This document shows, piece by piece, positions 16,141 to 25,575 of a DNA stretch of 64,000 nucleotides (position 1 is its first letter; the number at the start of each line of letters is the position of its first letter). The position numbers and the translations under genes were made by a program. The stretch spans positions 159,222-223,221 of the forward strand of contig CALRXU020000006.1 of NCBI GenBank assembly GCA_943372215.1, given 5' to 3'. Source of the stretch: UBA6183 sp943372215 (GTDB lineage: Bacteria > Bacteroidota > Bacteroidia > UKL13-3). The notes below the pieces were generated by a model that saw only the letters and a program-made list of their open reading frames with translations, made no database searches and was not told the origin of the DNA.

Positions 16141-16794
16141 ATGCGTATTTATTTAATTAGTGGGTTAGGTGCCGACCAACGGGCATTTAAAAAATTAACG
16201 TGGCACAAGCAGGCCGAAGTAATATTTGTGCCGTGGATTAAACCCATAAAAAACGAAACATTAAACTCTTATGCAAGGCGGCTGGCCTTAACCATAGATA
16301 CTGACTCAGCACCTTATGCGTTGGTGGGATTATCATTTGGTGGCATGTTGGCCAGTGAAATGAACACGTTTTTAAATCCTACTAAAACCATTTTGTTAAG
16401 CAGCATTAACAGGTATAACGAATTGTCTTTTTATTACCGCTGGCCGGGTAAATTGGGTTTGCATCATTTGCTGCCAGCTAAGCCAGGCAATCGGGCCAAT
16501 TTTTTAATCAGTTGGTTGTTTGGTATTGATAACAAAACAGACAAAGCCTTATTAAGCGATGCGCTGGCCAATACCGACCCAGTGTTTTCCCATTGGGCCA
16601 TTGATGCCATTGTAAAATGGAAGAAAACCACTTTAGATAAAGAAGTCATTCGCTTGCATGGCACAAACGATTATGTTTTGCCAATAACCAATTTTACTCC
16701 CGATTACCTAGTGAAACAGGGCGGCCATTTAATGGTGATGAACAAGGCAGAGGAGGTTTCAAGGATATTAAATGAGGTGATGTTTGGGGAGTAG
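16141..16794 (+). CDS. Alpha/beta hydrolase
   Basis: A small cytoplasmic alpha/beta-hydrolase fold protein (217 aa) of unknown substrate. The nucleophile elbow is GLSFGG with Ser at about residue 65. A likely acid is in LHGTNDYVLP, and the catalytic His in KQGGHLMVM near residue 198. The N-terminal IYLISGLGADQRAF supplies the oxyanion-hole region. There is no signal peptide or lid domain. It follows the ATL gene by 4 bases, which suggests coexpression but not a shared pathway. Confidence 0.8.
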   Translation: MRIYLISGLGADQRAFKKLTWHKQAEVIFVPWIKPIKNETLNSYARRLALTIDTDSAPYALVGLSFGGMLASEMNTFLNPTKTILLSSINRYNELSFYYRWPGKLGLHHLLPAKPGNRANFLISWLFGIDNKTDKALLSDALANTDPVFSHWAIDAIVKWKKTTLDKEVIRLHGTNDYVLPITNFTPDYLVKQGGHLMVMNKAEEVSRILNEVMFGE

Positions 16795-16933
16795 TTATGC
16801 CAAACTTTAACTGTTATCAATACTGTTTACACTATTTATACAAATAAGTTAAAAAAATGGTATCTTGTTCCTGTATTTTTTATATTTGAATAATTAAATG
16901 GGTAAATACAGGAGTTTTAAACCAGTTTGTTGT

Positions 16934-17007
16934 AAAAAAGAGTATTTTCCCTATAAAAAAAGGGTATTTCTACTAAACCAAGTAATATAAATGCGGTTGT
17001 ATTTTTG
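16934..17007 (+). promoter_or_regulatory. Promoter of the lipoprotein/heparinase-like operon with 22-bp-spaced operator repeats
   Basis: The 312-base gap before the first lipoprotein gene holds AAAAAAGAGTATTTTCCCT (16934-16952) and AAAAAAAGGGTATTTC (16955-16970). Their G-R-G triplets are 22 bp apart. A Bacteroidota -7 box TATTTTTG sits at 17000-17007, 38 bp after the second triplet, with no obvious -33 TTTG, as expected for an activator-dependent promoter. The same arrangement precedes the gene at 31450. The remaining bases of 16795-17106 are AT-rich, with nothing else recognised. Confidence 0.5.
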
Positions 17008-17106
17008 TAAAAGAAAGATGTAACCGCCTTATCAAGCATATATTAGGGAGTCAATTTTTTGCCTAAGTATGATTGCTGAGAGTATATACCTTTAAACAAA
17101 TTTTAA

Positions 17107-17751
17107 ATGAAAGTAGATAACATTAAACTTTTTTTTGTCATCGGTTTCGCATCACTGTTTCTATCTAATTGCGGCAATGACGACCCCTGTGAAGGGGTTA
17201 CCACTCGCATTTATACGGAAACGTTAAGTCAGTTTGAACTAGATAAAGTGCCATATACAGGATTTGATACCCTGTATTTCTTAAACAAGGAGGGTGATAC
17301 CTGCATTACAAAAGGAACGGGGAAGAAATATTTTGTGGAACAACGAGAATCATTAAACATGCCGGGTTGCCCGCCATCTAGCATCACCAAATCTAACGCC
17401 TATAAAATTGAATTTGTTCCCATTAAAGGCAATCTGGCTTTTGATTTTATTATGAGTAAAAAAGAAAGCTGTATTTCTGTAATTCATAAATTCAACACCA
17501 GATCTAATGAGCCTTATTTTAAGCTTGCTCTCTACCTTATTGGACAGGTGAGTACTACAGAGCAAAACTATACTGATACAATGATGATTAATAATCAAAA
17601 ATATGGTCGAGTATATAAGATGTCCGTTAAACAATTCAATGCTAATCTTGAAGACTCCAGCTATAAGGCATATGCAAATCAAAGCCACGGTGTGTTGCAC
17701 TTATCCAGTGTAAAAGACAACATGTCGTTTTCAATCATTAAAAAACCTTAA
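17107..17751 (+). CDS. Lipoprotein of a four-copy tandem family, copy 1
   Basis: Predicted outer- or inner-membrane lipoprotein of unknown function, 214 residues. The signal peptide ends in the lipobox LSNC (Cys at about 22), followed by GNDDPCEGVTTRIYTETLS. Two invariant cysteines lie in GDTCIT and MPGCPP and may form a disulfide. The C-terminal 26 residues (from NQSHGVLHLSSVKD) are the same in all four copies. Only this copy has a different, shorter leader (MKVDNIKLFF); copies 2-4 share another leader. It is the first gene of a probable operon that ends with the heparinase-like T9SS gene. I do not recognise the family. Confidence 0.8.
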   Translation: MKVDNIKLFFVIGFASLFLSNCGNDDPCEGVTTRIYTETLSQFELDKVPYTGFDTLYFLNKEGDTCITKGTGKKYFVEQRESLNMPGCPPSSITKSNAYKIEFVPIKGNLAFDFIMSKKESCISVIHKFNTRSNEPYFKLALYLIGQVSTTEQNYTDTMMINNQKYGRVYKMSVKQFNANLEDSSYKAYANQSHGVLHLSSVKDNMSFSIIKKP

Positions 17752-17761
17752 GCAATAATCG

Positions 17762-18448
17762 ATGAAAGCATTTATTAACCCCATATTAGGCACAGTAAAA
17801 ATAATTTCACGCAGGTGTAAACTTATAATGGCCATAGGTTTAGCCGCCTTCACCTTAATAAATTGCGGCAATGACGACCCCTGTGGTAAGGATGCAGAAA
17901 CTCTCTATTATTATGAAACGTTAAGTCAGTTTGAACTAGATAAAGTGCCTTATACAGGATTTGATACCTTGTATTTCTTAAACAAGGAGGGTGATACCTG
18001 CATTACAAAAGGAACTGGTAAGCAGTTTTTTGTAGAACAACGGGAGTCATTAAATATGCCGGGTTGCCCGCCATCTAGCATCACCAAATCCAATGCTTAT
18101 AAAATTGAATTTGTTCCCATTAAAGGCAACCTGGCCTTTGATTTTATTATGAGTAAACAGACTAGGTGTGTGAAAGTCATTCATAAATTAAATACACGGG
18201 CTAATGAACCTTATTTTGAAGTAGAACTTAACCAACTTGGGCAAATAAGTTCAACAGGACAATATTACACAGATACCATGGTGATTAATAAACAAAAGTA
18301 TGGTAGGGTGTATCAAGCTATTGTTATTCAATTTAATGTTACTCTTAAAGACTCAACCTATAAATCATACATTAACCAAAGCCATGGCGTATTGCACCTA
18401 TCCAGTGTAAAAGACAATATGTCGTTTTCAATCATTAAAAAACCTTAA
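17762..18448 (+). CDS. Lipoprotein of a four-copy tandem family, copy 2
   Basis: A 228-residue paralogue of copy 1, ATG 17762, 10 bases after it. The leader is MKAFINPILGTVKI..., and a second Met at residue 23 begins the hydrophobic MAIGLAAFTLINC lipobox, so either start could be used. After the lipid Cys it carries the GKDAETLYYYETLS cassette, shared with copy 4 but not 1 or 3. The middle segment (about residues 140-198) is the variable region, and this copy has an extra Cys there (TRCVKV). Flanks are nearly identical to the other copies. Confidence 0.8.
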   Translation: MKAFINPILGTVKIISRRCKLIMAIGLAAFTLINCGNDDPCGKDAETLYYYETLSQFELDKVPYTGFDTLYFLNKEGDTCITKGTGKQFFVEQRESLNMPGCPPSSITKSNAYKIEFVPIKGNLAFDFIMSKQTRCVKVIHKLNTRANEPYFEVELNQLGQISSTGQYYTDTMVINKQKYGRVYQAIVIQFNVTLKDSTYKSYINQSHGVLHLSSVKDNMSFSIIKKP

Positions 18449-18457
18449 ATAACATTT

Positions 18458-19141
18458 GTGAAAACATTTACTCACTCCATATTAGGCACAGTAAAAATAA
18501 TTTTACGCAGGTGTAAACTTATAATGGCCATAGGTTTAGCCGCCTTCACCTTAATAAATTGTGGCAATGACGATCCCTGTGAAGGGGTTACCACTCGCAT
18601 TTATACGGAAACGTTAAGTCAGTTTGAACTAGATAAAGTGCCATATACAGGATTTGATACCTTGTTTTTTTTAAACAAAGAGGGTGATACTTGCATTACA
18701 AAAGGAACGGGGAAGAAATATTTTGTGGAACAACGAGAATCATTAAACATGCCAGGTTGCCCGCCATCTAGCATCACCAAATCCAATGCTTATAAAATTG
18801 AATTTGTTCCCATTAAAGGCAATCTGGCCTTTGATTTTATAATGAGTAAAAAGAGCAGTAGCGTTAAGGTTATTCACAAATTCAATACACGGGCTAATGA
18901 ACCTTACTTTGAGCGCCAACTCTATCTACTTGGGCAACAAAGCACAACAAAGGAAATTTACACAGATACCATGGTGATTAATAGCCAAAAGTATGGTCGG
19001 GTATATCTGGCAAATGTTAATCAATCAGATGTGTATCTTGGTGATACTTCCTATAAATCATACATCAACCAAAGCCACGGTGTGTTGCACCTATCCAGTG
19101 TAAAAGACAACATGTCGTTTTCAATCATTAAAAAACCTTAA
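18458..19141 (+). CDS. Lipoprotein of a four-copy tandem family, copy 3
   Basis: A 227-residue paralogue starting with GTG at 18458, where copies 2 and 4 have ATG. An internal ATG at 18524 (MAIGLAAFTL) would give a minimal leader. It has the EGVTTRIYTETLS cassette like copy 1 but the long leader of copies 2 and 4, so it is a mosaic. Its variable segment (KSSSVKVIHKF ... GQQSTTKEIYTDT ... YLANVNQSDVYLGD) is the most different of the four. Lipobox INC; the GDTCIT and MPGCPP cysteines are conserved. Confidence 0.8.
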   Translation: MKTFTHSILGTVKIILRRCKLIMAIGLAAFTLINCGNDDPCEGVTTRIYTETLSQFELDKVPYTGFDTLFFLNKEGDTCITKGTGKKYFVEQRESLNMPGCPPSSITKSNAYKIEFVPIKGNLAFDFIMSKKSSSVKVIHKFNTRANEPYFERQLYLLGQQSTTKEIYTDTMVINSQKYGRVYLANVNQSDVYLGDTSYKSYINQSHGVLHLSSVKDNMSFSIIKKP

Positions 19142-19151
19142 GCAATAATCT

Positions 19152-19838
19152 ATGAAAGCATTTATCAACCCCATATTAGGCACAGTAAAAATAATTTTAC
19201 GTAGGTGTAAACTTGTAATGGCCATAGGTTTAGCCGCCTTCACCTTAACAAATTGCGGCAATGACGACCCCTGTGGTAAGGATGCAGAAACGTTATATTA
19301 CTATGAAACACTAAGTGATTTTGAATTAAACAAAGCTCCCTATACAGGATTTGATACCTTATATTTTTTAAACAAAGAGGGTGATACCTGCATTACAAAA
19401 GGAACGGGGAAGAAATATTTTGTGGAACAACGAGAATCATTAAACATGCCAGGTTGCCCGCCATCTAGCATCACCAAATCAAATGCTTATAAAATTGAAT
19501 TTGTTCCCATTAAAGGCAATCTGGCCTTTGATTTTATTATGAGTAAACAGACTGGGAGTGTTAAGGTTATTCATAAATTCAATACACGCGCTAATGAACC
19601 GTACTTTGAAGTTGCTTTTTATCTTCTTGGACAAATAAGTTCAACAGGACAATATTACACTGATACCATGGTGATTAATAACCAAAAGTACGGTAGGGTG
19701 TATCAAGCTATTGTTATTCAATTTAATGTTACTCTTAAAGACTCAACCTATAAATCATACATCAACCAAAGTCATGGCGTATTGCACTTATCCAGTGTAA
19801 AAGACAACATGTCGTTTTCAATCATTAAAAAACCTTAA
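19152..19838 (+). CDS. Lipoprotein of a four-copy tandem family, copy 4
   Basis: A 228-residue paralogue, ATG 19152, 10 bases after copy 3. It carries the GKDAETLYYYETLS cassette and a variable segment close to copy 2 (GQISSTGQYYTDT, QAIVIQFNVTLKD), yet keeps the FERQ/KKYF features of copies 1 and 3 in the constant part. The lipobox is TNC. It is followed after 10 bases by the heparinase-like gene, with the same AAGCAATAATCTATG junction that precedes copy 4 itself. The duplicated unit therefore includes the spacer. Confidence 0.8.
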   Translation: MKAFINPILGTVKIILRRCKLVMAIGLAAFTLTNCGNDDPCGKDAETLYYYETLSDFELNKAPYTGFDTLYFLNKEGDTCITKGTGKKYFVEQRESLNMPGCPPSSITKSNAYKIEFVPIKGNLAFDFIMSKQTGSVKVIHKFNTRANEPYFEVAFYLLGQISSTGQYYTDTMVINNQKYGRVYQAIVIQFNVTLKDSTYKSYINQSHGVLHLSSVKDNMSFSIIKKP

Positions 19839-19848
19839 GCAATAATCT

Positions 19849-22800
19849 ATGAAGCAATTTTCTATTTATGTATTGATTGTAGCCTTATCAATACCAACAA
19901 TTCATGCACAAAACTTGTGTGATGGGCACGAAAAACCAAATGCAGGCATACCCAAAGAATTGAATCGGGGTAGGCTTAAGCGGGAAGGGGCCTTGTATGG
20001 TAACCCTTACACCTTAATGGATAGAAAAAAGTATCCCAATCCAAATGATGGATTTAGGGCAATAAGAAATAATCTTAAGAATGTAGACAATCGTAAATTA
20101 CAAGATGTTTATAAATCCATATTGGCCGAGGCCAGCAAATCCTTATCCAGCGTATTGGCAGCGGCCGAAAGTGGAGATTTTAAACATGCCAAAAGCATAA
20201 AGCCGAGTCCCTTGGCCATTTGGGCCAAATACAATGCATTTGTGTTTGTAATTGGGTTGGATAGCAATTTTAATGAGTTGGCTGCAACCAGTGCCAAACG
20301 TTTGCAATACCAAACCAATGCCTTAGAAGCTTTTAGAAACATGAATTGCCGCGTATATGGCAAGGATTTAAAAAGCATCCTCACGAAGAGTCCCGTGTTG
20401 CAGTATTTGGTAATGCCCACTGCCTTTTTACACGATTGGTTGGATGTAAATGAAAGGCTACAAGGCAGGGCCTTGGAATTAATTATGTATTGTGAGGCAT
20501 ACGATTGGTTAAAAGCAGCCGCCCAAGAAGATAGTTTGGCAGCGGCTAATGTAGCCGCATTACCACCCTATGATTGGGATAGAAATGGCAGCAAGTGTCT
20601 GCCAAGGGATAACCTGCGTTTGTTTGCCCGTAATTTTTTTATTGCAGCAGATGGATGGTTTGGCACTATTGAAAGCCCAAGATCATGGAAAAAAAGCAGG
20701 GGTATTATTGCGGCTTCTGCTATTGGCACAGCCGCAATAGTGTTAAATGATGCAGGAGTAGAAGCAAATGTTGTTAAGGCATTATTTAGTTGGGTGCGAC
20801 CGGCTCCTAATTATAGCCCCAATAATTGGCATAAGTTAGGAGAAAAATGTTGGGAAAATTTGTTAGAAGGCAAACACGTGTGGCCTTGGAAAGATGTGCC
20901 ACAAACCAATGGTGATGGGACAGCAGGATACGCAGAAGGGCCAGGCTTTTTTAATTATGCCATGGGGGCGATGTTGCCATACGCCAGAACGTATGAAAAT
21001 TGGCTTGGTCATAATAATGACCAAAACAACATTATTTATAACATGCAAAAATGGCAAGAAAATATAAGTCTGAGTAATGGTTCTATGCCAACGTATGATG
21101 ATACCGATGTAAATGATGGTTCTGTAGGAGGTTTGTATGGCAAATTTGATATTGTTTTTAAGAAATACTATAAAGGTGATGGCTTGGAGGTGGATTTTGT
21201 TGCCCTGCTATCAAACACTAGAGAAATAATAAAACCTGACGAGTTAAGCGTATTGGCAGGTTCTGGAAATGCAACTTTCAGAAGCACGGATGGAGACGGA
21301 AGTAAGCATTATTGCCAATTTTTATTTGAACCCAAACAAGCCTATGATTACCGGGGAGATATTAATGAACAAATATATCATGAACATGATGATTATGGCT
21401 CGTTTATGGTAGCTGCGGATGACGAATGGCTTATTATTGACCCTGCATTTATTGGTACATACCACACCAAGTTTATCGGTATGGCTGGTTACCACAATAT
21501 TGCCATGGCCAAGGCTAATACGGGAGTAGCAATAGGTATTGCTAAAACTGGCGCATTGCGGAGTACTAGAAAAAACGGAATGACCTTAGAAATGACGTTG
21601 GAAAAAGGTAAAGTACTTTCAGGTGAAACACAACGCTCCGACAGTAAAATTGAAAGAAGTATTGATTTGTTTAACACCAAAGGCAGGGTGTATTACATGG
21701 TTTATGATAAATTAAATTTAGACAATTCTAGTGGCTTATTTACGGATAACGAGCTGGATTTATTTGAAGGGATAAAAATGTTTGTTAATGGCAATGGGAG
21801 TAATCAAGCAGGAGAAACTAGTTTTATACAAACAGATGCCCCCAATAGCACCATCCCAAGTGCAACGGGAAGAATATTCAAATGGTATCATCCATGCTCT
21901 TCCAGCAGAAATACATGGGGGGTTATGGCACAAGCAGCGGGCATGGCTCGTGGTGGTTCTTTAGGGGTATCATCAGTATTTGGAGATCGTGATGCCAATG
22001 TTGGTTTCCAAGACTTAACTTTTCATGGTAGTGGAAATGATATTATAACTAATAAAAGAGATGACCAGGCATTTGAGGTGGAAGAAATTGATTTGTTACC
22101 GATTTTTGGTGAAGAAAACAAATCTGAACCACTTGGAACGCATTGCAGGATGCAAGTAACGCAAGCAACAGAAAAAACAGTACTTCAAACATTAATATTA
22201 CCCTATAAGTGTTCATTTCCTAATTATCCGAATATTACACGAGTAGAAGACCTTGATTATGTTTCTACCACCATAGGATTTCTTTCTCCAAATGATACTG
22301 TTATTCAGTATTTTGGAAGGGCGAAAAGGCCATCAGCTACTGTGTTAGATTCCGTGCGTGATTTTCACCTGTCTCGTTATGAATTGGATTCAACTGAAAT
22401 TACCAATCCGTTTAACATTTCAGGCAATACTAAAATGCTAAAATCATTTTCAGAACGGGTTTTTATGTCTCGATCTGATTTTGTCATGCATCGTTTGGGT
22501 GCATGCGCACCATCGTATATTGCCTTTCAGCAAGCAGAATTAATAAATGGTTCTTTTCTGAGTTATGACGATAGTATTTTTATTAAATCGAATCAGCTTG
22601 TGAGTATCAAGTATGCCTATACTGGAAAATTCAAATATTCAGGAAGTATTCAATCAGAGTCGGGTGCAACGGTAACCTTACGCATGCCAGATTTGCAAGA
22701 TGGATATTTAATGAAGTGCATGCAAGGAGAAACTGAAATTCCTTCTACACATGCATATGTTTCAGGCAATGATAGTGTGCAATTGATTATTATTAATTTC

Positions 22801-25362
22801 CCTTCAGGTGGCATTGATTTTACGTTAGAGTTGGCTGATCCTTGCCAAGCTGATTGCTTTTTCCCACCCACCAACGAGCCTATTGATACCTTGTATGTTT
22901 TTGACACAGGAAGTAAAGAAACATTGGGCCATGATTTAGACATTATACAACCAAGCGGAGAATTGCAGATTACCAACGGCAGCAAAATGAGCATTTGTTC
23001 CGATTTTGTATTCACCAATAAAGATATCTTAAAACTGTTTGCCTTAGATGCGGAGAATTCAACCATCTACGAAAATCCGATGGATGGCATAGGCACCATA
23101 AGCACCCCTGTGCGTGATAGAATAGCCACCAAACGAAGCATGATTATTGTAAACAACAAAGCCGCATTGGTATTGGATAGTGGTAGTTTTACCCATGTGG
23201 GTGATAACAGCACCATATTGGTATTAAAAGGAGGCACATTATTAATACGTAAAGGGGCAATTGTAGAAATTGGCGGTAATGAAGTGAAAAGCCCCAAAGC
23301 TTTCGGTGAAATTATTGCCGAAGAGGGGGCATATGTGTGTATTGAAGATAGCAGTGACATCTACGTTTTTGCGGATACCCCAACCGTTGATACCACAGAT
23401 AACAATGTGTTTTTTGTGCGCTTAACAGGTAGCTTACCTACAGTTGCCGGAACCAACCCTGATGCGGGCATGGGCAAATTTACCTACAACCCTGTTACCA
23501 AAGTAACGGGCATTTATGCCAACAGCAATTGTATTCCTTTTTGTGATTTAAAAACCTACCGCCCATTACATGGTGTTAATAATAGGGATTTTGGTTGGTG
23601 TAACTTTAGTACACCTGTTGCTCGATTAGTATTTCCAACGCTTACGTGTGCCAATGTGCCCATTTTGTTAAAAGAATACACCGTACTAAACGAAACTTAC
23701 TACAAACTGGATATTTACAATAGTCAGGGATTGTTTTATACCAGACAATCCACTACCGATTCGCCAAGATTTAACACCCTAATGTTGCCGTCATTAAGAG
23801 AGGCAGGTAGTTATAGTATTAATTTTGACGTGAGTAATGATTGTGCGGAAACGGATAACTTAAGCAAAACCATCAGCATTGCCCCTAAACCAGTGGCAGC
23901 ATTTACAGCTAGTGCAACAGGTTGTGAGGGCATGGGTACTATTACAGCCAACGGGTCAGTCTCAGGTGCACCAACTACTCTTGTAAAACACCTATGGTTT
24001 GTGCAGCGTTTAGATAGTGTGTATCAAGATACGCTTGGTGGTATTTTGCCCGATGATTACACCCAAGAATGGGCTAGAGATACCCTAACAGAGGTGGATA
24101 GTAATTTTACCTTCCCTGGATTTTATTGGAAAGGTGGTTACCGTTATTTGGTAGGATTAACGGTATATGGAGTTTGCTCAGATAGTACCGTAATGGATAC
24201 CGTGCATATACCTCTTGGTGTAGATATTTTACGCGACAGTTTAAAAATATATCCAAACGTACCAAGTTATGCCAGTATACAAATTAAAACCAAAGGAAAT
24301 GGATATAGCAGCTTTAGCTGGAGTCCTACAACAGGGTTAACCAACAGCAATACCCTAAACCCAACGGCCAGCCCAACGGTTACCACCAAATATACCCTTA
24401 CAGCTGTAAACGGAAGTTGCACGGTAAAAGATTCCGTAGTGGTAAAGGTAATAGATTGCGCTATTGCTGGCTACGACAAAACCATTTGTAAAGGAGATAC
24501 TACTTTTATTGGTTATGTACCGATGGGATGTGAGCCGAATTCAACCTGTTACAATTCAGTGTACTACTGTATGCCTCAGATGTTATGGAAAGAGGATAGC
24601 ACGTTGGCAAACGTAAATGCATTAGGTACTAGTGTTTGGCCGTCTGTTACCACTACCTATACTATTTATGCCCTGATGGAACAATTTAACGGAGGAGATG
24701 AACCACCACCTACACCAATATATGACACTGTGGAGTTTGACCAAATTACTGTATATGTAGATACCTTGCCAGGGACTTTTTATGGTATCAATTACCAAGC
24801 AGATTCCACCGTGTATTTTAGCAACTATACCCAAGCCATTAACGGAGCAACTTACTTGTGGATATTTGGAGATGGAGACAGCAGCACTGCTATCAACCCC
24901 ATACACACCTTCCCTGCATTTGATACCAGCTACGTGGTATGCTTACAAGCTACCAATGCTTGCGGTATGAGGCAATCCTGCGATACCGTTTGGGTTGATA
25001 GCAACAGTTTAAGTTTGTATTCTTTTGGTAAACGTGGCAATGATACAGGCAACCCTACATGGTTAGATGATACCCGCCCTAACGAAACTCCTGTAAAGTT
25101 GAGTAATAAAAATATGTTAGGTAATAATCGGCCTAATCCATTTGATAAAACTACTGAGATAGATTATGAACTTGTGCAAAATCATACCTCAGCAAGGTTA
25201 GTTGTTACCAATATTCTTGGTCAAACTATTCAGGATATTATGCTTCCTAGCATACAGGGTACGGTTGTTATCTCCATGGACAATATAAACAGTGGTGTTT
25301 ACTATTATGCGTTAGTGGTGGATGGTTTAGTTGTATCTCATAAAATGATGATGTTGAGATAG
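19849..25362 (+). CDS. Heparinase II/III-like polysaccharide lyase with PKD-type domains, T9SS-secreted (1,837 aa)
   Basis: Probable secreted polysaccharide-degrading enzyme. A signal peptide (residues ~1-20, ending IHAQ) is followed by an alpha/alpha-toroid-like region (~60-450). A beta-sandwich region (~490-720) contains the heparinase II/III-like stretch HEHDDYGSFMVAADDEWLI with IDPAFIGTYHTKF and GYHNIAM. The middle is unassigned beta structure with several Cys. A PKD-like domain (YLWIFGDGDSSTAINP) lies near 1660, and a type A T9SS sorting domain (NNRPNPFDKTTEIDYEL ... GVYYYALVVDG) occupies the last ~80 residues. It is the last gene of the lipoprotein operon and ends in a strong hairpin. 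No SusC/SusD pair or sulfatase is near, so it is not a classical PUL. Substrate unknown. Confidence 0.75.
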   Translation: MKQFSIYVLIVALSIPTIHAQNLCDGHEKPNAGIPKELNRGRLKREGALYGNPYTLMDRKKYPNPNDGFRAIRNNLKNVDNRKLQDVYKSILAEASKSLSSVLAAAESGDFKHAKSIKPSPLAIWAKYNAFVFVIGLDSNFNELAATSAKRLQYQTNALEAFRNMNCRVYGKDLKSILTKSPVLQYLVMPTAFLHDWLDVNERLQGRALELIMYCEAYDWLKAAAQEDSLAAANVAALPPYDWDRNGSKCLPRDNLRLFARNFFIAADGWFGTIESPRSWKKSRGIIAASAIGTAAIVLNDAGVEANVVKALFSWVRPAPNYSPNNWHKLGEKCWENLLEGKHVWPWKDVPQTNGDGTAGYAEGPGFFNYAMGAMLPYARTYENWLGHNNDQNNIIYNMQKWQENISLSNGSMPTYDDTDVNDGSVGGLYGKFDIVFKKYYKGDGLEVDFVALLSNTREIIKPDELSVLAGSGNATFRSTDGDGSKHYCQFLFEPKQAYDYRGDINEQIYHEHDDYGSFMVAADDEWLIIDPAFIGTYHTKFIGMAGYHNIAMAKANTGVAIGIAKTGALRSTRKNGMTLEMTLEKGKVLSGETQRSDSKIERSIDLFNTKGRVYYMVYDKLNLDNSSGLFTDNELDLFEGIKMFVNGNGSNQAGETSFIQTDAPNSTIPSATGRIFKWYHPCSSSRNTWGVMAQAAGMARGGSLGVSSVFGDRDANVGFQDLTFHGSGNDIITNKRDDQAFEVEEIDLLPIFGEENKSEPLGTHCRMQVTQATEKTVLQTLILPYKCSFPNYPNITRVEDLDYVSTTIGFLSPNDTVIQYFGRAKRPSATVLDSVRDFHLSRYELDSTEITNPFNISGNTKMLKSFSERVFMSRSDFVMHRLGACAPSYIAFQQAELINGSFLSYDDSIFIKSNQLVSIKYAYTGKFKYSGSIQSESGATVTLRMPDLQDGYLMKCMQGETEIPSTHAYVSGNDSVQLIIINFPSGGIDFTLELADPCQADCFFPPTNEPIDTLYVFDTGSKETLGHDLDIIQPSGELQITNGSKMSICSDFVFTNKDILKLFALDAENSTIYENPMDGIGTISTPVRDRIATKRSMIIVNNKAALVLDSGSFTHVGDNSTILVLKGGTLLIRKGAIVEIGGNEVKSPKAFGEIIAEEGAYVCIEDSSDIYVFADTPTVDTTDNNVFFVRLTGSLPTVAGTNPDAGMGKFTYNPVTKVTGIYANSNCIPFCDLKTYRPLHGVNNRDFGWCNFSTPVARLVFPTLTCANVPILLKEYTVLNETYYKLDIYNSQGLFYTRQSTTDSPRFNTLMLPSLREAGSYSINFDVSNDCAETDNLSKTISIAPKPVAAFTASATGCEGMGTITANGSVSGAPTTLVKHLWFVQRLDSVYQDTLGGILPDDYTQEWARDTLTEVDSNFTFPGFYWKGGYRYLVGLTVYGVCSDSTVMDTVHIPLGVDILRDSLKIYPNVPSYASIQIKTKGNGYSSFSWSPTTGLTNSNTLNPTASPTVTTKYTLTAVNGSCTVKDSVVVKVIDCAIAGYDKTICKGDTTFIGYVPMGCEPNSTCYNSVYYCMPQMLWKEDSTLANVNALGTSVWPSVTTTYTIYALMEQFNGGDEPPPTPIYDTVEFDQITVYVDTLPGTFYGINYQADSTVYFSNYTQAINGATYLWIFGDGDSSTAINPIHTFPAFDTSYVVCLQATNACGMRQSCDTVWVDSNSLSLYSFGKRGNDTGNPTWLDDTRPNETPVKLSNKNMLGNNRPNPFDKTTEIDYELVQNHTSARLVVTNILGQTIQDIMLPSIQGTVVISMDNINSGVYYYALVVDGLVVSHKMMMLR

Positions 25363-25386
25363 TGTGTGTTTTGTGAAAATCAAAAT

Positions 25387-25424
25387 AGCAGAGGTGGTTA
25401 AAAGTACTTCTAGCCACCTCTGCT
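25387..25424 (+). terminator. Hairpin terminator of the lipoprotein/heparinase-like operon
   Basis: An 11-bp perfect stem (25387-25397 with 25414-25424) starts 24 bases after the TAG at 25362. The 3' arm abuts the first comM-tail relic directly, so relic and terminator share their junction. Confidence 0.7.
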
Positions 25425-25512
25425 TTCCCTATTTAAACTGCGGTATTGTATGGCTTCTGCAAGATGTTCATTTTTTACCTCGTCACTTCCATCCAAATCG
25501 GCAAGGGTGGGG
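25424..25512 (-). repeat. comM 3'-end relic R1
   Basis: About 88 bp matching the last codons of comM (42051-42142) in the same orientation. Read on the minus strand it still encodes ADLDGSDEVKNEHLAEAI then QYRSLNRES, and ends just short of the WGG-stop. Most differences from the real gene are at third codon positions. Its inner end (about 25512) coincides within a few bases with the inner end of R3. It defines the left edge of accessory block A. Confidence 0.8.
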
Positions 25513-25575
25513 ATTTTTATTTTCGTTTAAATTGTTAACTGGTTTTTACCTATATTGTATTGAAATCATTCCTAT

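Larger units (their letters stand above)
17107..19848 (+). repeat. Tandem array of four ~690-bp lipoprotein gene units
   Basis: Four direct repeats, each a gene plus a ~10-base spacer. Long blocks are near-identical in DNA: the region encoding residues ~45-135 and the last ~30 codons. The stretch encoding residues ~140-198 is visibly more divergent. Two alternative 5' cassettes alternate in the order 1-3 and 2-4. The pattern points to unequal crossing-over and gene conversion within the array. Confidence 0.85.
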
